Made by a program: the position numbers and the translations under genes. From Cercophora sp. LCS_1 (lineage: Eukaryota > Ascomycota > Sordariomycetes > Sordariales > Lasiosphaeriaceae): a stretch of 64,000 nt of DNA. Each line of letters starts with the position of its first letter. Position 1 is the stretch's first letter. This document shows positions 45,147 to 54,777 of this stretch, in pieces. The DNA lies in contig JAPZLL010000004.1 in the NCBI GenBank assembly GCA_036250225.1, forward strand, positions 620,001-684,000. The letters run 5' to 3'. The notes beneath the pieces were generated by a model. That model made no database searches and was not told the DNA's origin. It saw nothing but the letters and a program-made list of their open reading frames with translations.

Positions 45147-46139
45147 TCAGTCGACAACATGGGGAATACCGCACTTTGGCAGAGTTAGCTCCCGTCTGTT
45201 TATTGCACCACCTCTTGGTTTTGATGTTTTCGCCCTGTCAGGGGTTCTTACTTGAGTGTCGTCGTCGCTCCAATTTCGGTAGAATTCCATGGTGCCCCCA
45301 AAGAGTATATTCTCGAACCGCCGCCCGGACTCGCCTCTATCAATCATGACCCCAAAGTCGTCGACCATGGGGATATTATAGCCTGATTGTGTAACCTCAG
45401 GAGGCGTGTAACTTTCCTCTGAGAGGGAGTTCTGAGCCAAGTAACTGGTGAAGAGATGCACAAGCTCGTGGGCGGTGGAAACGGCAAACTTGAAGAGGTA
45501 GGACTCGAAGCGGGATCTCATGCTGGTGTTTGCGCTTGAAGCCTGACTGGCTGCTCGGGTCATCGCTGCCACGCCCTGGATATAGAGTTAGACCGGAATT
45601 GACAACCGAGAATCATTGGGCTCGCTCACATTGTAGTTGAAATGTAGACCCCCGGCGTCTTTCGGCCTGTAAGCACTGAGATCTCCATCCCAGAGTCCTG
45701 GAAGACGCTTTGCGGCGGCAATGATGTCCACATCCATCCCTGATACGATGACTAGAGGGAAGTCGCTCCGGACCATGCCCAGGAAATGGTTGACGTATGC
45801 GTCCATGTGACGGATATCTCCACCAAAGTGGTGATCGCCTCTCTGGTACCACCATTGTACGACTTCGTTGCCGACTTCTGCGAGTGTCTGCCGGCCCTGA
45901 CGAGTCTCCAATATCTCTACCAATGTTGATGGCTGCAGAGAGCTGTATTGTAGAGTCAGACGGGAAAAAGGAAAGTTAAAGGGGTTCTTGTGGACAGGAC
46001 ATACTGTGCTGTACGTCAGAGAGTTTGCCTCCTTCGGGAGGAGAGCAGGCTGCCCAACTTCACGGGTCTCATCAGTCCCGTTTTGGAGGTTGATAGAAAG
46101 TCCACAGATGCCACCGATGTTAATTGGAGGAGCAGTCAT
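45147..46139 (-). CDS. Putative HExxH metalloprotease-like protein, copy 1 (truncated)
   Basis: Exons (minus) 46139-46005, 45932-45630, 45575-45252 and 45173-45147 give 262 residues. The motif AHELVHLFTSYL (His182, Glu183, His186) is followed about 40 residues later by DRGESGRRFENILFGG, whose Glu228 or Glu234 could be the third metal ligand, as in gluzincins. The family seems to be an unnamed fungal one. No signal peptide or membrane span. A TGA in exon 4 stands where copy 2 has a coding residue, removing about 100 residues of the C terminus. Intron 1 uses an acceptor ten nt inside the ancestral exon, which restores the frame after a one-base change. A start at 46181 would add 14 residues. 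Confidence 0.7.
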
Positions 46140-46830
46140 TGTGAGGATGTCGGTAGAAGCGGATTTGGAAGTCGCAAACAACGGAAAGTGTTATCTCAGA
46201 TATTCTGCAACAACGTGAGGCTACTGACCGAACCGTCAAGGTGATGGTACGTATTGAGATCAAAAACAAATTGTTAGAGCTCTGATCAACAGGCGACGAC
46301 GGGAAAGAAGCGGAGATGTGGAAGAATGTCTGAAAGCCTTCCAATGGGATGATTTATGCGAAAAACGAATATGCTCGCATTTGCTGGTCTAAGGCCCTCG
46401 CTGTTGGTGGCCTGTTGCCTGAGCCGGCAGGGGCCATGGCGACATGAGACAGAAGAGCGTGCTGTTGGCAGTGTAGGTTGAGCGGACAGAGGAAATCACC
46501 CCTGTGACGACTCCGATGAAGAGGTGGAGCTCCAGGCCGAAACACGGCGCGCGGCAAATTGTCGATATGCGAGAGGTCAGTTGGTCCCGGCAGCGCGGTT
46601 CAGGCCCTTGCGGTAGCCGCAATCCAAGCAGCACCCCGCAAACGCCGGCCGTTAGTGACACCAATCGGCGCCAACCGAACCACAACAGGGTTTTTCGGCG
46701 GCAAACCGCAACTTTCCTCCTCTCACTCTGCCAAGTCGGAGCATCCATCGCTTCAACCCTGAATATTATCGATGGTCAACTCTAGCTTCTTGCATTCTGC
46801 GCTCTTTTTTTCGACAATTGTTCACATACC
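46140..46830. promoter_or_regulatory. Divergent promoter between HExxH copy 1 and the 360-residue gene
   Basis: 691 nt between start codons on opposite strands, so the two genes may be co-regulated. No specific operator was recognised. Confidence 0.4.
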
Positions 46831-47972
46831 ATGTCATCCGCTTTTGGCCAACATCAGCTGAGTGGCATCGATGCGCTCGACGCGGAACACAGCAATGCTC
46901 TCAGAACCGCGCTCTCCAGGATTCTCTCAGCGGAGGTGACAGAGCTTGCATTCGCAGAGCTTCTCGACGGGCTGCCAGCTACCGCATCGTTTCGCGAGTT
47001 CCATGGCAACTACCAAGGCTCTTCACATCCTGCATTCCTGCTAAACCACACGGAGCTGTGTCCCGGCGTGATCGAGAGGGTACGGAGCGCGAGGGACAAG
47101 CTAGACCTGGCAACACTCAACTTCGCGCCCGATCTGCTGTCCGCATTTCAGCGCTCCCCCGTGGGCACTCAACGCTTTGAGCTGCGATTGATGGAGATTC
47201 TAGCAGTCGCTTGCCACAACATCGCAGTCTACCTCTGGAATCTTGACGACGGAATTCACAAACACCAAGTCTACGAGGACTGGCGAGACAAGCCAGGACA
47301 GGAATTACTCGGCCGCCTGATAGTCTATCGAGGACACACGCCATTCTATCACAACAACTACCAGGATTTTGATCAGTACCCCAACGGCCTTGCAGATCTT
47401 GTGGGCTACTGGGCTGAGGCCAGGATCTTTGGTGGCGTCATACTATTCGACCGAGGAGAGTCAGGAACAGAGGTGAGGTTGAGTCTGGATAGTCCCCTTG
47501 AATGAATCCTGCTGACATGTTGAGCCCCAAGTGCCGAGACATGTATCTACATGGGAGCCGTGCATACGGACCAAGAACCATATATCCACCGACTCCCGAA
47601 CAGTACGATGCGCTGATCAGTTTTCTACTCGGACCCGAGGACAACGCGACACCATGTCCACTTCCAATCACTGCTACACTAGCAAATCGCTGGCGCTGGG
47701 ACCCATATGTATCAATGAATTTCAACATCTTTCGGGATCGCCATGAAAGAAAACAACGCGATCGTCCGCGGGACTGGTACCACCGGCAAACGCCCAACGA
47801 CTGGCCCGAGATCGGTGATCAGATGCTTCTATACCGGTTACATCACGGTCGTAATGTGGGAGAAGAGATAGATCAGGGAAGGATTGCCGAAGTGGAGGGC
47901 AATCTGCGAAAAATAACGCCATCTTCACCACTTTGGTCCGCAAGGACAACCGTGCTTCCTGACTTGCCCTGA
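46831..47972 (+). CDS. Conserved fungal protein of unknown function, 360 residues
   Basis: Exons 46831-47472 and 47532-47972 joined in phase 0 across a 59-nt intron (CTGAC branch) give 360 residues. No signal peptide, membrane span or known domain. Conserved-looking blocks are GNYQGSSHPAFLLNHTELC, RFELRLMEILAVACHNIAVY, LGRLIVYRGHTPFYHNNYQD, and FGGVILFDRGESGTECRDMY, which spans the splice. The block DRGESG also occurs in HExxH copy 1 (residues 225-230). Position between the two HExxH paralogues, divergent from copy 1 and in line with copy 2, suggests a shared locus, but no function can be assigned. Confidence 0.8.
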
Positions 47973-48252
47973 GCCCTGGGACCTTTGATACAACAGTTCC
48001 CCCTCGGAGTTTGTTTCAATGTAATTTCGATTTCAACCATGCGAGTTGGTGCGTTCTTGGGTTCGGAGCGGTTCGACACCTCACTCCTTGGGTCGAAAGC
48101 ATTGAATACCTCGAAGGTTTCAGAGTTCACCAACAAAATCCCCAGTGTTTTTGCTCTCTTTTACTTTCACATTAATCCAAAAAGAAAGAAAGACAATAAG
48201 AGAAACTGGCAAGCTCGAGAGCCAGAGTCGAGGAAGAAAAATGACAAAAAGA

Positions 48253-48326
48253 TGATCGAACCCAGGTTTGAACTGGGGACCTTCAGTGTGTTAGACTGAC
48301 GTGATAACCAACTACACCATCCGACC
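48253..48326 (-). tRNA. tRNA-Val(AAC)
   Basis: Minus strand, 74 nt, no intron. Acceptor GGTCGGA pairs with TTCGATC, discriminator A. D-arm GTGTAGTTGGTTATCAC, anticodon arm TCAGT-CTAACAC-ACTGA with anticodon AAC, T-arm CCCAGTTCAAACCTGGG. Confidence 0.9.
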
Positions 48327-48979
48327 TATTGAATTGATGTGATGAAAGCGCAGAGATTTTACCCAAGACGGAAAGGAGCAAACGCGAGAATTACCAAGTC
48401 CGCTTACATGTATTATCTGCGACATCGCCGGTCTTGGCGACCCCGATCACAAACGGAGGTTCAAGGTGTTTCTTTCCCACGAACACAAACCGACTGATGG
48501 TCCAAAGAGGTGGCCGGCGACAATGCACCTCGAGGGAAAGCACGAAAACAGAAGGAGGCCGAGACACACATTTGCCGCGCATTTGCTCCTTCCAGTTGGC
48601 GCGAGACCGCAGCTGAAGCGCAACCAAACTGTCGGGTCACACCACCCTCTCACATGTGGTCTTTGCCGCCCACGGGTCGATGCAGGCCCACGTTCCGGCC
48701 CAATGCATCGACCAACGCCTCCAAGACGCGATAATTGAGACACTCCTGTCGAACCAATTCGGGCCCCGAATTAACGCAGCCGCGACCCCAGCATGGTCGA
48801 CGATAATGGCCAACAGCCTTACGAGAAGCTGCATGGCAGTTTGTATAAAGCTGCAATCGAAGACTGCTTCCCTCTGTCAGTAAAAATCGACTCCAAGCTC
48901 TTGGTGCATTCACATTTCTCATTCTAATTTTCATTGTTTCCAGGCCGGATCCTGTATTTTTAATACCTTCGATTTCAAC
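48327..48979. other. Intergenic, promoter of HExxH copy 2
   Basis: 653 nt with short frames on both strands and no supported gene. Confidence 0.45.
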
Positions 48980-50294
48980 ATGTCCCTACGATGGCGTCGC
49001 TCGTCTCCGCAGCCGGATGAATCTCTTCAGCTTGTTCGACTTCCGAAGCATGACTACGCGCCGCAACAGAGTCGGCCGGCCCATCATTGCTGCTGCGTAT
49101 CGAGAGAGAAAACGACGGCAGATGCGGTCAGGGTCGACCCACGAGGCATTGGCGCTCTGTCCATTCACCTCGAGAATCTCGAGTTGACACGGAGTATTGC
49201 GCAAGAGGCTAGTTCCTTGACTTACAGCACGGTATGTCCAATGTAAAGTAAACACGGACCTTAACTGATAAGTATGTCTAGTTGGCCGCCGCTATCGACA
49301 TCGGGCTCAGCATGCTCGAAACGCAGCATGGGCGACGATCGCTTCGACAAGAGCTCGGGCGACAATGGAAGGGCGCTGGCCCTCGCTCAAACAAGGCCTA
49401 CGTTGACCATTTCCTTCGGCGGATACGTCACGACTTCCCATGGGTTGTCGTCGAGAGGATGAGCCCCAATGTTATCGTTGCTGCCCGAAGGCTGGACCGT
49501 CTTACCAAGGGGAGTGAGGACAGTCCAAAGCGATTCGGGCTCTACTTCAACTATTACGGCGTTACAGCTATGGTGCATTCATGCGGCCAAGCTCCCACGT
49601 CTAGGACGATGAGGCAGCGGTTCCATACGTACCTATTCAAGTTTGCGTGTGCTATCGCGCATGAAGTGTGCACGCTCTTGGTGTCCCATTCACACAATCA
49701 CCTTTCCAAAGCGGTGGTGGTTTCGGCAAGTCATACCAGGACAGGATTCGATAACATGCTGTTTGGGGGCCATTTGAAGTTCTACGCGAATGAGGGCGTT
49801 GATGGAAACCATGTGAGTGCCTCTGGTGGGAACACAATCCGACTCGTGCTGACAACGACGAAGCCTGGGGTACCACATGTGCTCGACGAACGAGGGGTAT
49901 CTCACCAGGTCGACCCCGATTATGTGCGTTCTGTTGTCTTGGAGAGAGGTAAGTCCCACGGGAAGGTAGATGGCTGCATGCATGCTGATGATTTGTCTAG
50001 AATACACCTTTCCACTTCAAGTCACCGGACGGAGCTACACGGCTCACGACCGCGCAACTTTGAGACTGCAAAATATGGGAGCTCTAGGGGCCGGCTACCC
50101 GCCGCCGTCAGGTCAGTCAAGATTTGCAACTAGCGGTGGGGACGACACTGACTCGAGATGTAGATGAACTTCTTATGGAGGCACTATCGGAACGCCACCT
50201 GCGTGTATACGATGTCTCGGAGTCGGATCTCCGACGCATTCCGCACCGCCTGGGCCCACTGAAAAAGGCAGTTACAGTCGTCTACGTGAGGTAG
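48980..50294 (+). CDS. HExxH-family paralogue, copy 2 (metal motif lost)
   Basis: Exons 48980-49231, 49282-49812, 49864-49948, 50001-50111 and 50164-50294 give 369 residues. It aligns with copy 1 along its length: ASSLTYST before intron 1, LETQHGRRSLRQELG, YVDHFLRRIRHDFPWVVV, YLFKFACAIAHEVCTLL, FDNMLFGGHLKFY, GVPHVLDERG, EYTFPLQVTGRSYTA, DELLMEALSERHLRVYDV. At the active-site position it has HEVCT (211-215) instead of HELVH, and the Glu-rich GESGRRFE is HTRTGFD, so it cannot bind metal in the usual way. The third intron, 51 nt, is inferred from homology; if kept it adds 17 residues in frame. It lacks one intron that copy 1 has. Confidence 0.75.
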
Positions 50295-50532
50295 TCGGGC
50301 TACATCGTTTGCTCGTAGCAGATTGGTGCTCAGTGCATCTGAGATTGTCCAATCATTGCTAGACTTGATGGTTCAAGTACCCGGTTCCGTAATTAGGTGG
50401 AGAAGGATTTGTGGATCATGGTGGCAAATGCGCCGGTGTAATGGATTTAGTACCAGATAGTATGGCTCGAAACGGATTTGGCATTGGTTTCGATATCGCA
50501 GCAACATGTGCAGAGTAAAACGCCTACCTTAC

Positions 50533-51600
50533 CTACACAACACACTTTGCCTTGAACACAGGGACTCCGTTGAGCCAAGTCTCCAACACCCTTGCCTGCA
50601 AAAGACGTTTTGCATCCAATGCCATGTCGACAACCGCAAAATCAGCCTTCATCTCCACCTCCAGACTTCCCAAGTGTTTCTCCGAGAAAGACGCGTACGC
50701 TGCTCCAGCAGTAGCCGCTTGCATTCCCTCGTGCAGTGATATTGCAAACTCGGGATTTAATGCGTCCGCCCTGGTCAAATCAACATTCTCGTCGTTGCCG
50801 TGTAGAGGTTCTTCAGGTTCTTCCAGCACTTCCAATATCCAGTGGGGGCGTCGGTTCCGATGCAGACACGCACCCCGGCGTCCGCAAACTCGCGAAACGC
50901 AAAAGCCCTCGCACAACGCTCCCCGCCCAGGAGTTCAGGCCACGCTCCGAATATGGCCGGGTCCGCACGCGCCGAGAAGATACACGCCGCGATCCCGGCC
51001 GTGGCCAGTCTTGGGTCGTCTTCCGGAGCGGTGAGCTCGAGATGCTCAATGCCATGGCGCCGAGAGGGCGTCCCGTTCTCGATGAGCACGTCGATGGCGA
51101 GTCGAACGGCAGCGTCTCCGATGGCATGCAAAGCGCGCATTGCAGCCTGGCGCGGTCGGCTTTGCGGACGACCAAGGCGAGATGGCCCCTTGTCCAAAGA
51201 GGTTTGGGGGAGAGTCCAGTGGGGGCGTAGGGTTGTCGCAACGCAGCGGTGCACGAGTCAACGACACCGTCACAAATGAGCTTGATGCCAGCAATGCGCA
51301 GGTCGGGGGAGTTCTGCATGTTGAATGACTGGTGCATGCCGATGGCTTTGTCGACTTGCTCCAGACTTGGCCGCCCCCGTGTCTGCCGGGCTGATCAGCC
51401 GGTGCGCAGCGATGCGGATGAGGAGTCGGTCATTGGATTGCGAGCGGAGAGCTTGCTTGCAATGCCTCCCATTCGAGGTCGTCCATGGACATGTCGACGG
51501 CGCTCGTGTAGCCGCAAGCTGAAAGGGCCTGGATCGATGCCAGCTGGATCAGCAAGCGGCATCTCCCAATGAGACAGCTGGGAGAAAGACCATCAGTGAG
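50533..51600 (-). pseudogene. Truncated amidohydrolase (YtcJ/amidohydrolase-3) relic
   Basis: Read on the minus strand, family pieces appear in order in different frames: ACGYTSAVDMSMDDLEWEAL, LIRIAAHRLISPADTGAA, AIGMHQSFNMQNSPDLRIAG then IKLICDGVVDSCTAALRQPY, HAIGDAAVRLAIDVLIENGT, RHGIEHLELTAPEDDPRL, GVRVCIGTDAPTGYW, LYTATTRML, NPEFAISLHEGMQAATAGAA and SLEVEMKADFAVVDMAL, ending at 50533. At least four frame changes occur, and the N-terminal metal-binding part with the HxH motif is missing. Some changes could be introns, but not all have splice sites. Confidence 0.78.
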
Positions 51601-51906
51601 TGAGAAACTCGGCGAAATGAGGCTCTAGACTCTAGCAGGCCCCATTGTAAAAATGAGCTGGGAGCAAATCCTAAGCAGGGACTGAGCTGAGCCTGAGCCA
51701 GGGTGAGCAACATTATGTGTGTGGGGTACGAAAAACGAAATTTCGGTTGCCTAGATTTGTCGCATATTGCCAGACTGTAACGGGAATACGGGTGTTGGAT
51801 CATGCTTGCAGCCAGAGCTGATACGATGCAAAGGCGCCCCATCTAGCTATATAAACCTGTGTTGAGGAAGAGGCACAGTTGCTACCTCACTGAAGAAAGT
51901 AGCATG
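51601..51906. other. Intergenic
   Basis: Short spacer containing CTATATAAA at about 51847, a possible TATA element. No gene seen; the missing 5' part of the amidohydrolase is not here. Confidence 0.4.
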
Positions 51907-52713
51907 CTACCCATATCCCTCAATCCACCGTCTCTGTCTTCTTCGAAAAACTTGATAATAACAGCTCGCGACCCCCGCAATGGTTGCGGGGAGTCCGATT
52001 CCAATCCCAAGACCCAAAGCAATCCTATCACTCGAGCTGATTCCTCCACCGTCGTCGGAAGAGCTTCCAGAGACTATTTTTCCGTTTTGGATGGTAACCG
52101 TAGAGGTCGCATCAACTGTAACGTGCGATTTCGTAGATCTTGTTATTGTGAAGAATTAGTTCTGCTTTCGGTGAGAACGGCCACCTCTTCTAAGCCAGAC
52201 GGTAATGAAACAATCCATTCAAAGGTACCTCACCTTCTAAACCGCCGATATGAAAACAACTTCGAACCAGCCACCCAGAACAAATTCGGCGACAACGCAA
52301 CCCCAGAACAGCCACTTACATGCAGTTCCGACGCCTCCAGTTCGGCTCGAATCCGAAGCAATCGTCTCCGTCACGACCGTAACCCTAGTCACAGTGGCTG
52401 CATTCCCATCCACCGTAGCAGTTACGACCGAATTGGCCGTGAATCCCGCACCTCGGCAATAGCTGACATAGAAACTCTCCGCGCTCTCGTAGTCCTTCTC
52501 CCACCCCCCAACCGTGCAGCGCTTGGAAACGCACGACTGCAGGAGGGAAGTCGCGTGGTTGAAGAGATCGGTCCTGCAGTAGCATTCGTCGGGCCAGGGC
52601 GGACCGCAGGGGAGATAGTCGGCCAGGGAATCTGGCTCGGGACCGCATCCGATGCAGGAGGCGCCGCAGTGTCGAAGGGATTTTAGGCTGGGCTCTGCGC
52701 AGATTCGTCGCAT
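51907..52713 (-). CDS. CFEM-like Cys-rich protein with C-terminal membrane span
   Basis: Exon 1 (minus) 52713 to 52320 encodes a Cys-rich domain. It begins MRRICAEPSLKSLRHCGASC, then has CGPPWPDECYCRTDLFNHAT, LLQSCVSKRCTVGGW and ESAESFYVSYCRG. Cys order and DECYCR/SCV/YC spacing fit a CFEM-like fungal surface domain. A Thr/Val-rich linker follows. The last exon, 52138-51907, encodes a Ser-rich stalk and a span (RIALGLGIGIGLPATIAGVA) with an RRRQRRW stop signal. Donor GTAAGT at 52319 and acceptor ACAAG at 52139 do not join in the same phase, so a tiny middle exon, another site or a frameshift is needed. No signal peptide at this start; an upstream exon is possible. Confidence 0.55.
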
Positions 52714-52905
52714 TACATGTATACTTCAATGCGCCACTAGGGATTGTAGAACGTCCTAATAATGCAACCTGTTGGATATTCGTTGTCAAACAGCACCGAA
52801 AATCGGCGAAACGGCGCGGCCCGTTTTTACCCCACCTCAACGTCAGCACGCCCACAGTCTCCCACCTCACCTGTTCCCCAAACGTCGACCCAGGAAACCA
52901 CCAAA

Positions 52906-53529
52906 ATGGCCGGCTCATCCCTCTGGCTCGTCCCACCCCCTTCACACCCTCTCTGCACTATCCTCGAGTTGCTCATCAAAGAGGCGCTCCCTTCAATCTT
53001 CCCCGCCGAGTCGACATCCGAGACACTCAGCCCACATTTCTTCTCCCCGCATCTGACCCTCACCTCAGATATATCGCCCGCCATCTACGGCTCCGATCCC
53101 CAGGGGTGGCTTGACTCCATCCCGTGGCCTAGCGGCGACCAAGTCCGCGTTCGTTTCGAGACAGTCCTTTCGCAGGACGTGTTCTACCGAAGATGCTACC
53201 TCAAAGTCGGACAGGACGGGGTGAGAGGCCTCGCTGCACTTGCCCGAGCCAGAGGCGTGTACGGAGAAGACGTTCCAGGTGAAAAGACAAAGGAATGGAT
53301 CGAATGGTGGGAAAAGGCATTCGGAGCTCACGTGAGTCTGATGTACGGAAGCGTGGTGATGGACGGAGACAAGATCACCAAGGTCATTGAAGCAGTCGAG
53401 GAGGCAGGCGCCAAGCTGGCCAAGGCAGGAGAAGAAGGAGGAGGCGGATGGGACGGAGGAGTGGTTTGGCTAGTGCCGACAGACCGTCCGATTGACCAGT
53501 GGAAGCCGATTGCCGCCCGGGAGCTCTGA
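52906..53529 (+). CDS. CPD1: 2',3'-cyclic-nucleotide 3'-phosphodiesterase (2H family, Cpd1-like)
   Basis: Hydrolyses ADP-ribose 1'',2''-cyclic phosphate and related cyclic nucleotides produced in tRNA splicing. Single exon, 207 residues from ATG 52906 (MAGSSLWLVPPPSHP); an earlier in-frame ATG at 52762 would add 48 unlike residues. The two His-x-Thr/Ser motifs of the 2H fold are present: SPHLTLTSDI and AHVSLMYGSV. Further marks are VRVRFETVLSQDVFYRRCYL and the C-terminal GGVVWLVPTDRP. Length matches fungal Cpd1. Cytosolic. The window also has intron-bearing tRNAs whose splicing yields this enzyme's substrate. Confidence 0.9.
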   Translation: MAGSSLWLVPPPSHPLCTILELLIKEALPSIFPAESTSETLSPHFFSPHLTLTSDISPAIYGSDPQGWLDSIPWPSGDQVRVRFETVLSQDVFYRRCYLKVGQDGVRGLAALARARGVYGEDVPGEKTKEWIEWWEKAFGAHVSLMYGSVVMDGDKITKVIEAVEEAGAKLAKAGEEGGGGWDGGVVWLVPTDRPIDQWKPIAAREL

Positions 53530-54159
53530 CTCCCGGCGCGCCGTCACCGGCGAATGTGGGGCCGGATCCGAACCGGGAAAGCAGCCCGACACTATTCTGG
53601 ACGAGACATACAACCTAGGTACCTCGTTGACAGGCCTCCAAACGAACGGTTTGTGACTCATTTGCTCCCGTGCATGCGTGTCTTCGTCACAGAAAATTTT
53701 AAGATTGGGCTCATGCCCTGCGGAACGGTCCCCGCTGCGGGGGGTGTGTCCCTTCAGCGCAGGCTGGCGCAAACGACCGCCAAACCCGGTACGGCGGTTT
53801 GCCTCGGTTTCAGCCCTTTGGTCGCCAAGCCCAGCGCGGTGCAATGAGGATCGCTCGCTTGAACGCCACTGACATGTTCGTCCAGGGGTAGGACACTTCA
53901 TCTCCACAACGGTATCTCGTGGCTTTTTGCGCCAAAGCATTCACACCCATGGAATGATTCAATCTGATCGGCCTGAGGACGGGGTTTTTTTTTTTTTTTT
54001 TTTTTTTTCTCGTTGCTGTTATAAAGGTTCGTGAGGACTCTCTTCCCAGGGAATTTTGAAGTTCCTCCAGTCATCCGCACGCGCTGTCTTTCTTTTCCCC
54101 AGTCACTCGTTTATCCTGGTCAAACGCGCAACACACACTCTTTTGTTTTTTCACTCACC
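53530..54159. other. Intergenic with poly-T tract at about 53987-54008
   Basis: No gene. A T-run of over 20 nt lies about 150 nt upstream of the PLAC8 start; such tracts are common in fungal promoters. Confidence 0.5.
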
Positions 54160-54777
54160 ATGTCTGCTCCCGCTCCCACTTCGGCTCCCCAGAAGCCTGG
54201 CCCCATCAACGACGAGGACGTCAACCACTGGAAGGCGCGTATCAACGATGTCTTGGCCCGTCCCAGCGAGCACGTCAACCACAAGTCGCCCGAGTCCTCC
54301 CGGCCTTGGAGCAACGCCTTCTTCGGCTGCTTTGCTCCCATCGACCTCTGCTTGATCAGTTGGTGTGTCCCCTGCGTCACCTTTGGCAAGACGCACCATC
54401 GGCTGCACAAGAGTGCCAACCTGGAGGGCTACGAGCCTGTCAACACCTCTGTAAGACAGACCCCCCCCCCCCCCTTCCGGATCCCATCTTGTCATTTTGC
54501 AGTCGCTAACAAATGTCTCTTTTGTTCACAGTGCCTCCTCCTCTGGGGCTCCGGGTGCTTTGGTCTCCACTGGGTGCCCATGAGCATGCAGCGACGCGAG
54601 ATCCGAGAGAGGTACTCCCTGCAGGGCAACTGCCTCACCGATATCGCCACGGCGTGCTGCTGCGGCGTTTGCGACCTCGTCCAGCAGGAGAAGGAGGTTG
54701 CGCTTCTGAGCGAAAAGGGCGGCGAGGCTGTTACTGAGCAGTACAAGACACAGGGCGGCATGTCTTATGGGCAGTGA
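54160..54777 (+). CDS. PLAC8 family Cys-rich protein
   Basis: Exons 54160-54450 and 54532-54777 give 178 residues. An N-terminal Pro/Ala stretch is followed by PLAC8 marks: WSNAFFGCFAPIDLCLISWC, then VPCVTFGKTHHRL, LLLWGSGCFGLHWVPMSMQR, REIRERYSLQGNCLTDIATA, and CCCGVCDLVQQEKEV. The Cys-rich hydrophobic stretches suit a membrane-associated protein; family members affect cell size, metal tolerance and growth. The intron (81 nt) holds a run of eleven or more C. Cytoplasmic or membrane. The promoter region has a poly-T tract. Confidence 0.93.
   Translation: MSAPAPTSAPQKPGPINDEDVNHWKARINDVLARPSEHVNHKSPESSRPWSNAFFGCFAPIDLCLISWCVPCVTFGKTHHRLHKSANLEGYEPVNTSVRQTPPPPFRIPSCHFAVANKCLFCSQCLLLWGSGCFGLHWVPMSMQRREIRERYSLQGNCLTDIATACCCGVCDLVQQEKEVALLSEKGGEAVTEQYKTQGGMSYGQ

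Noticed and set aside
51859..52686. 275-codon plus-strand frame
   Set aside because: Antisense to the CFEM-like gene, whose Cys pattern and membrane span are far better supported; kept only as a point to test.
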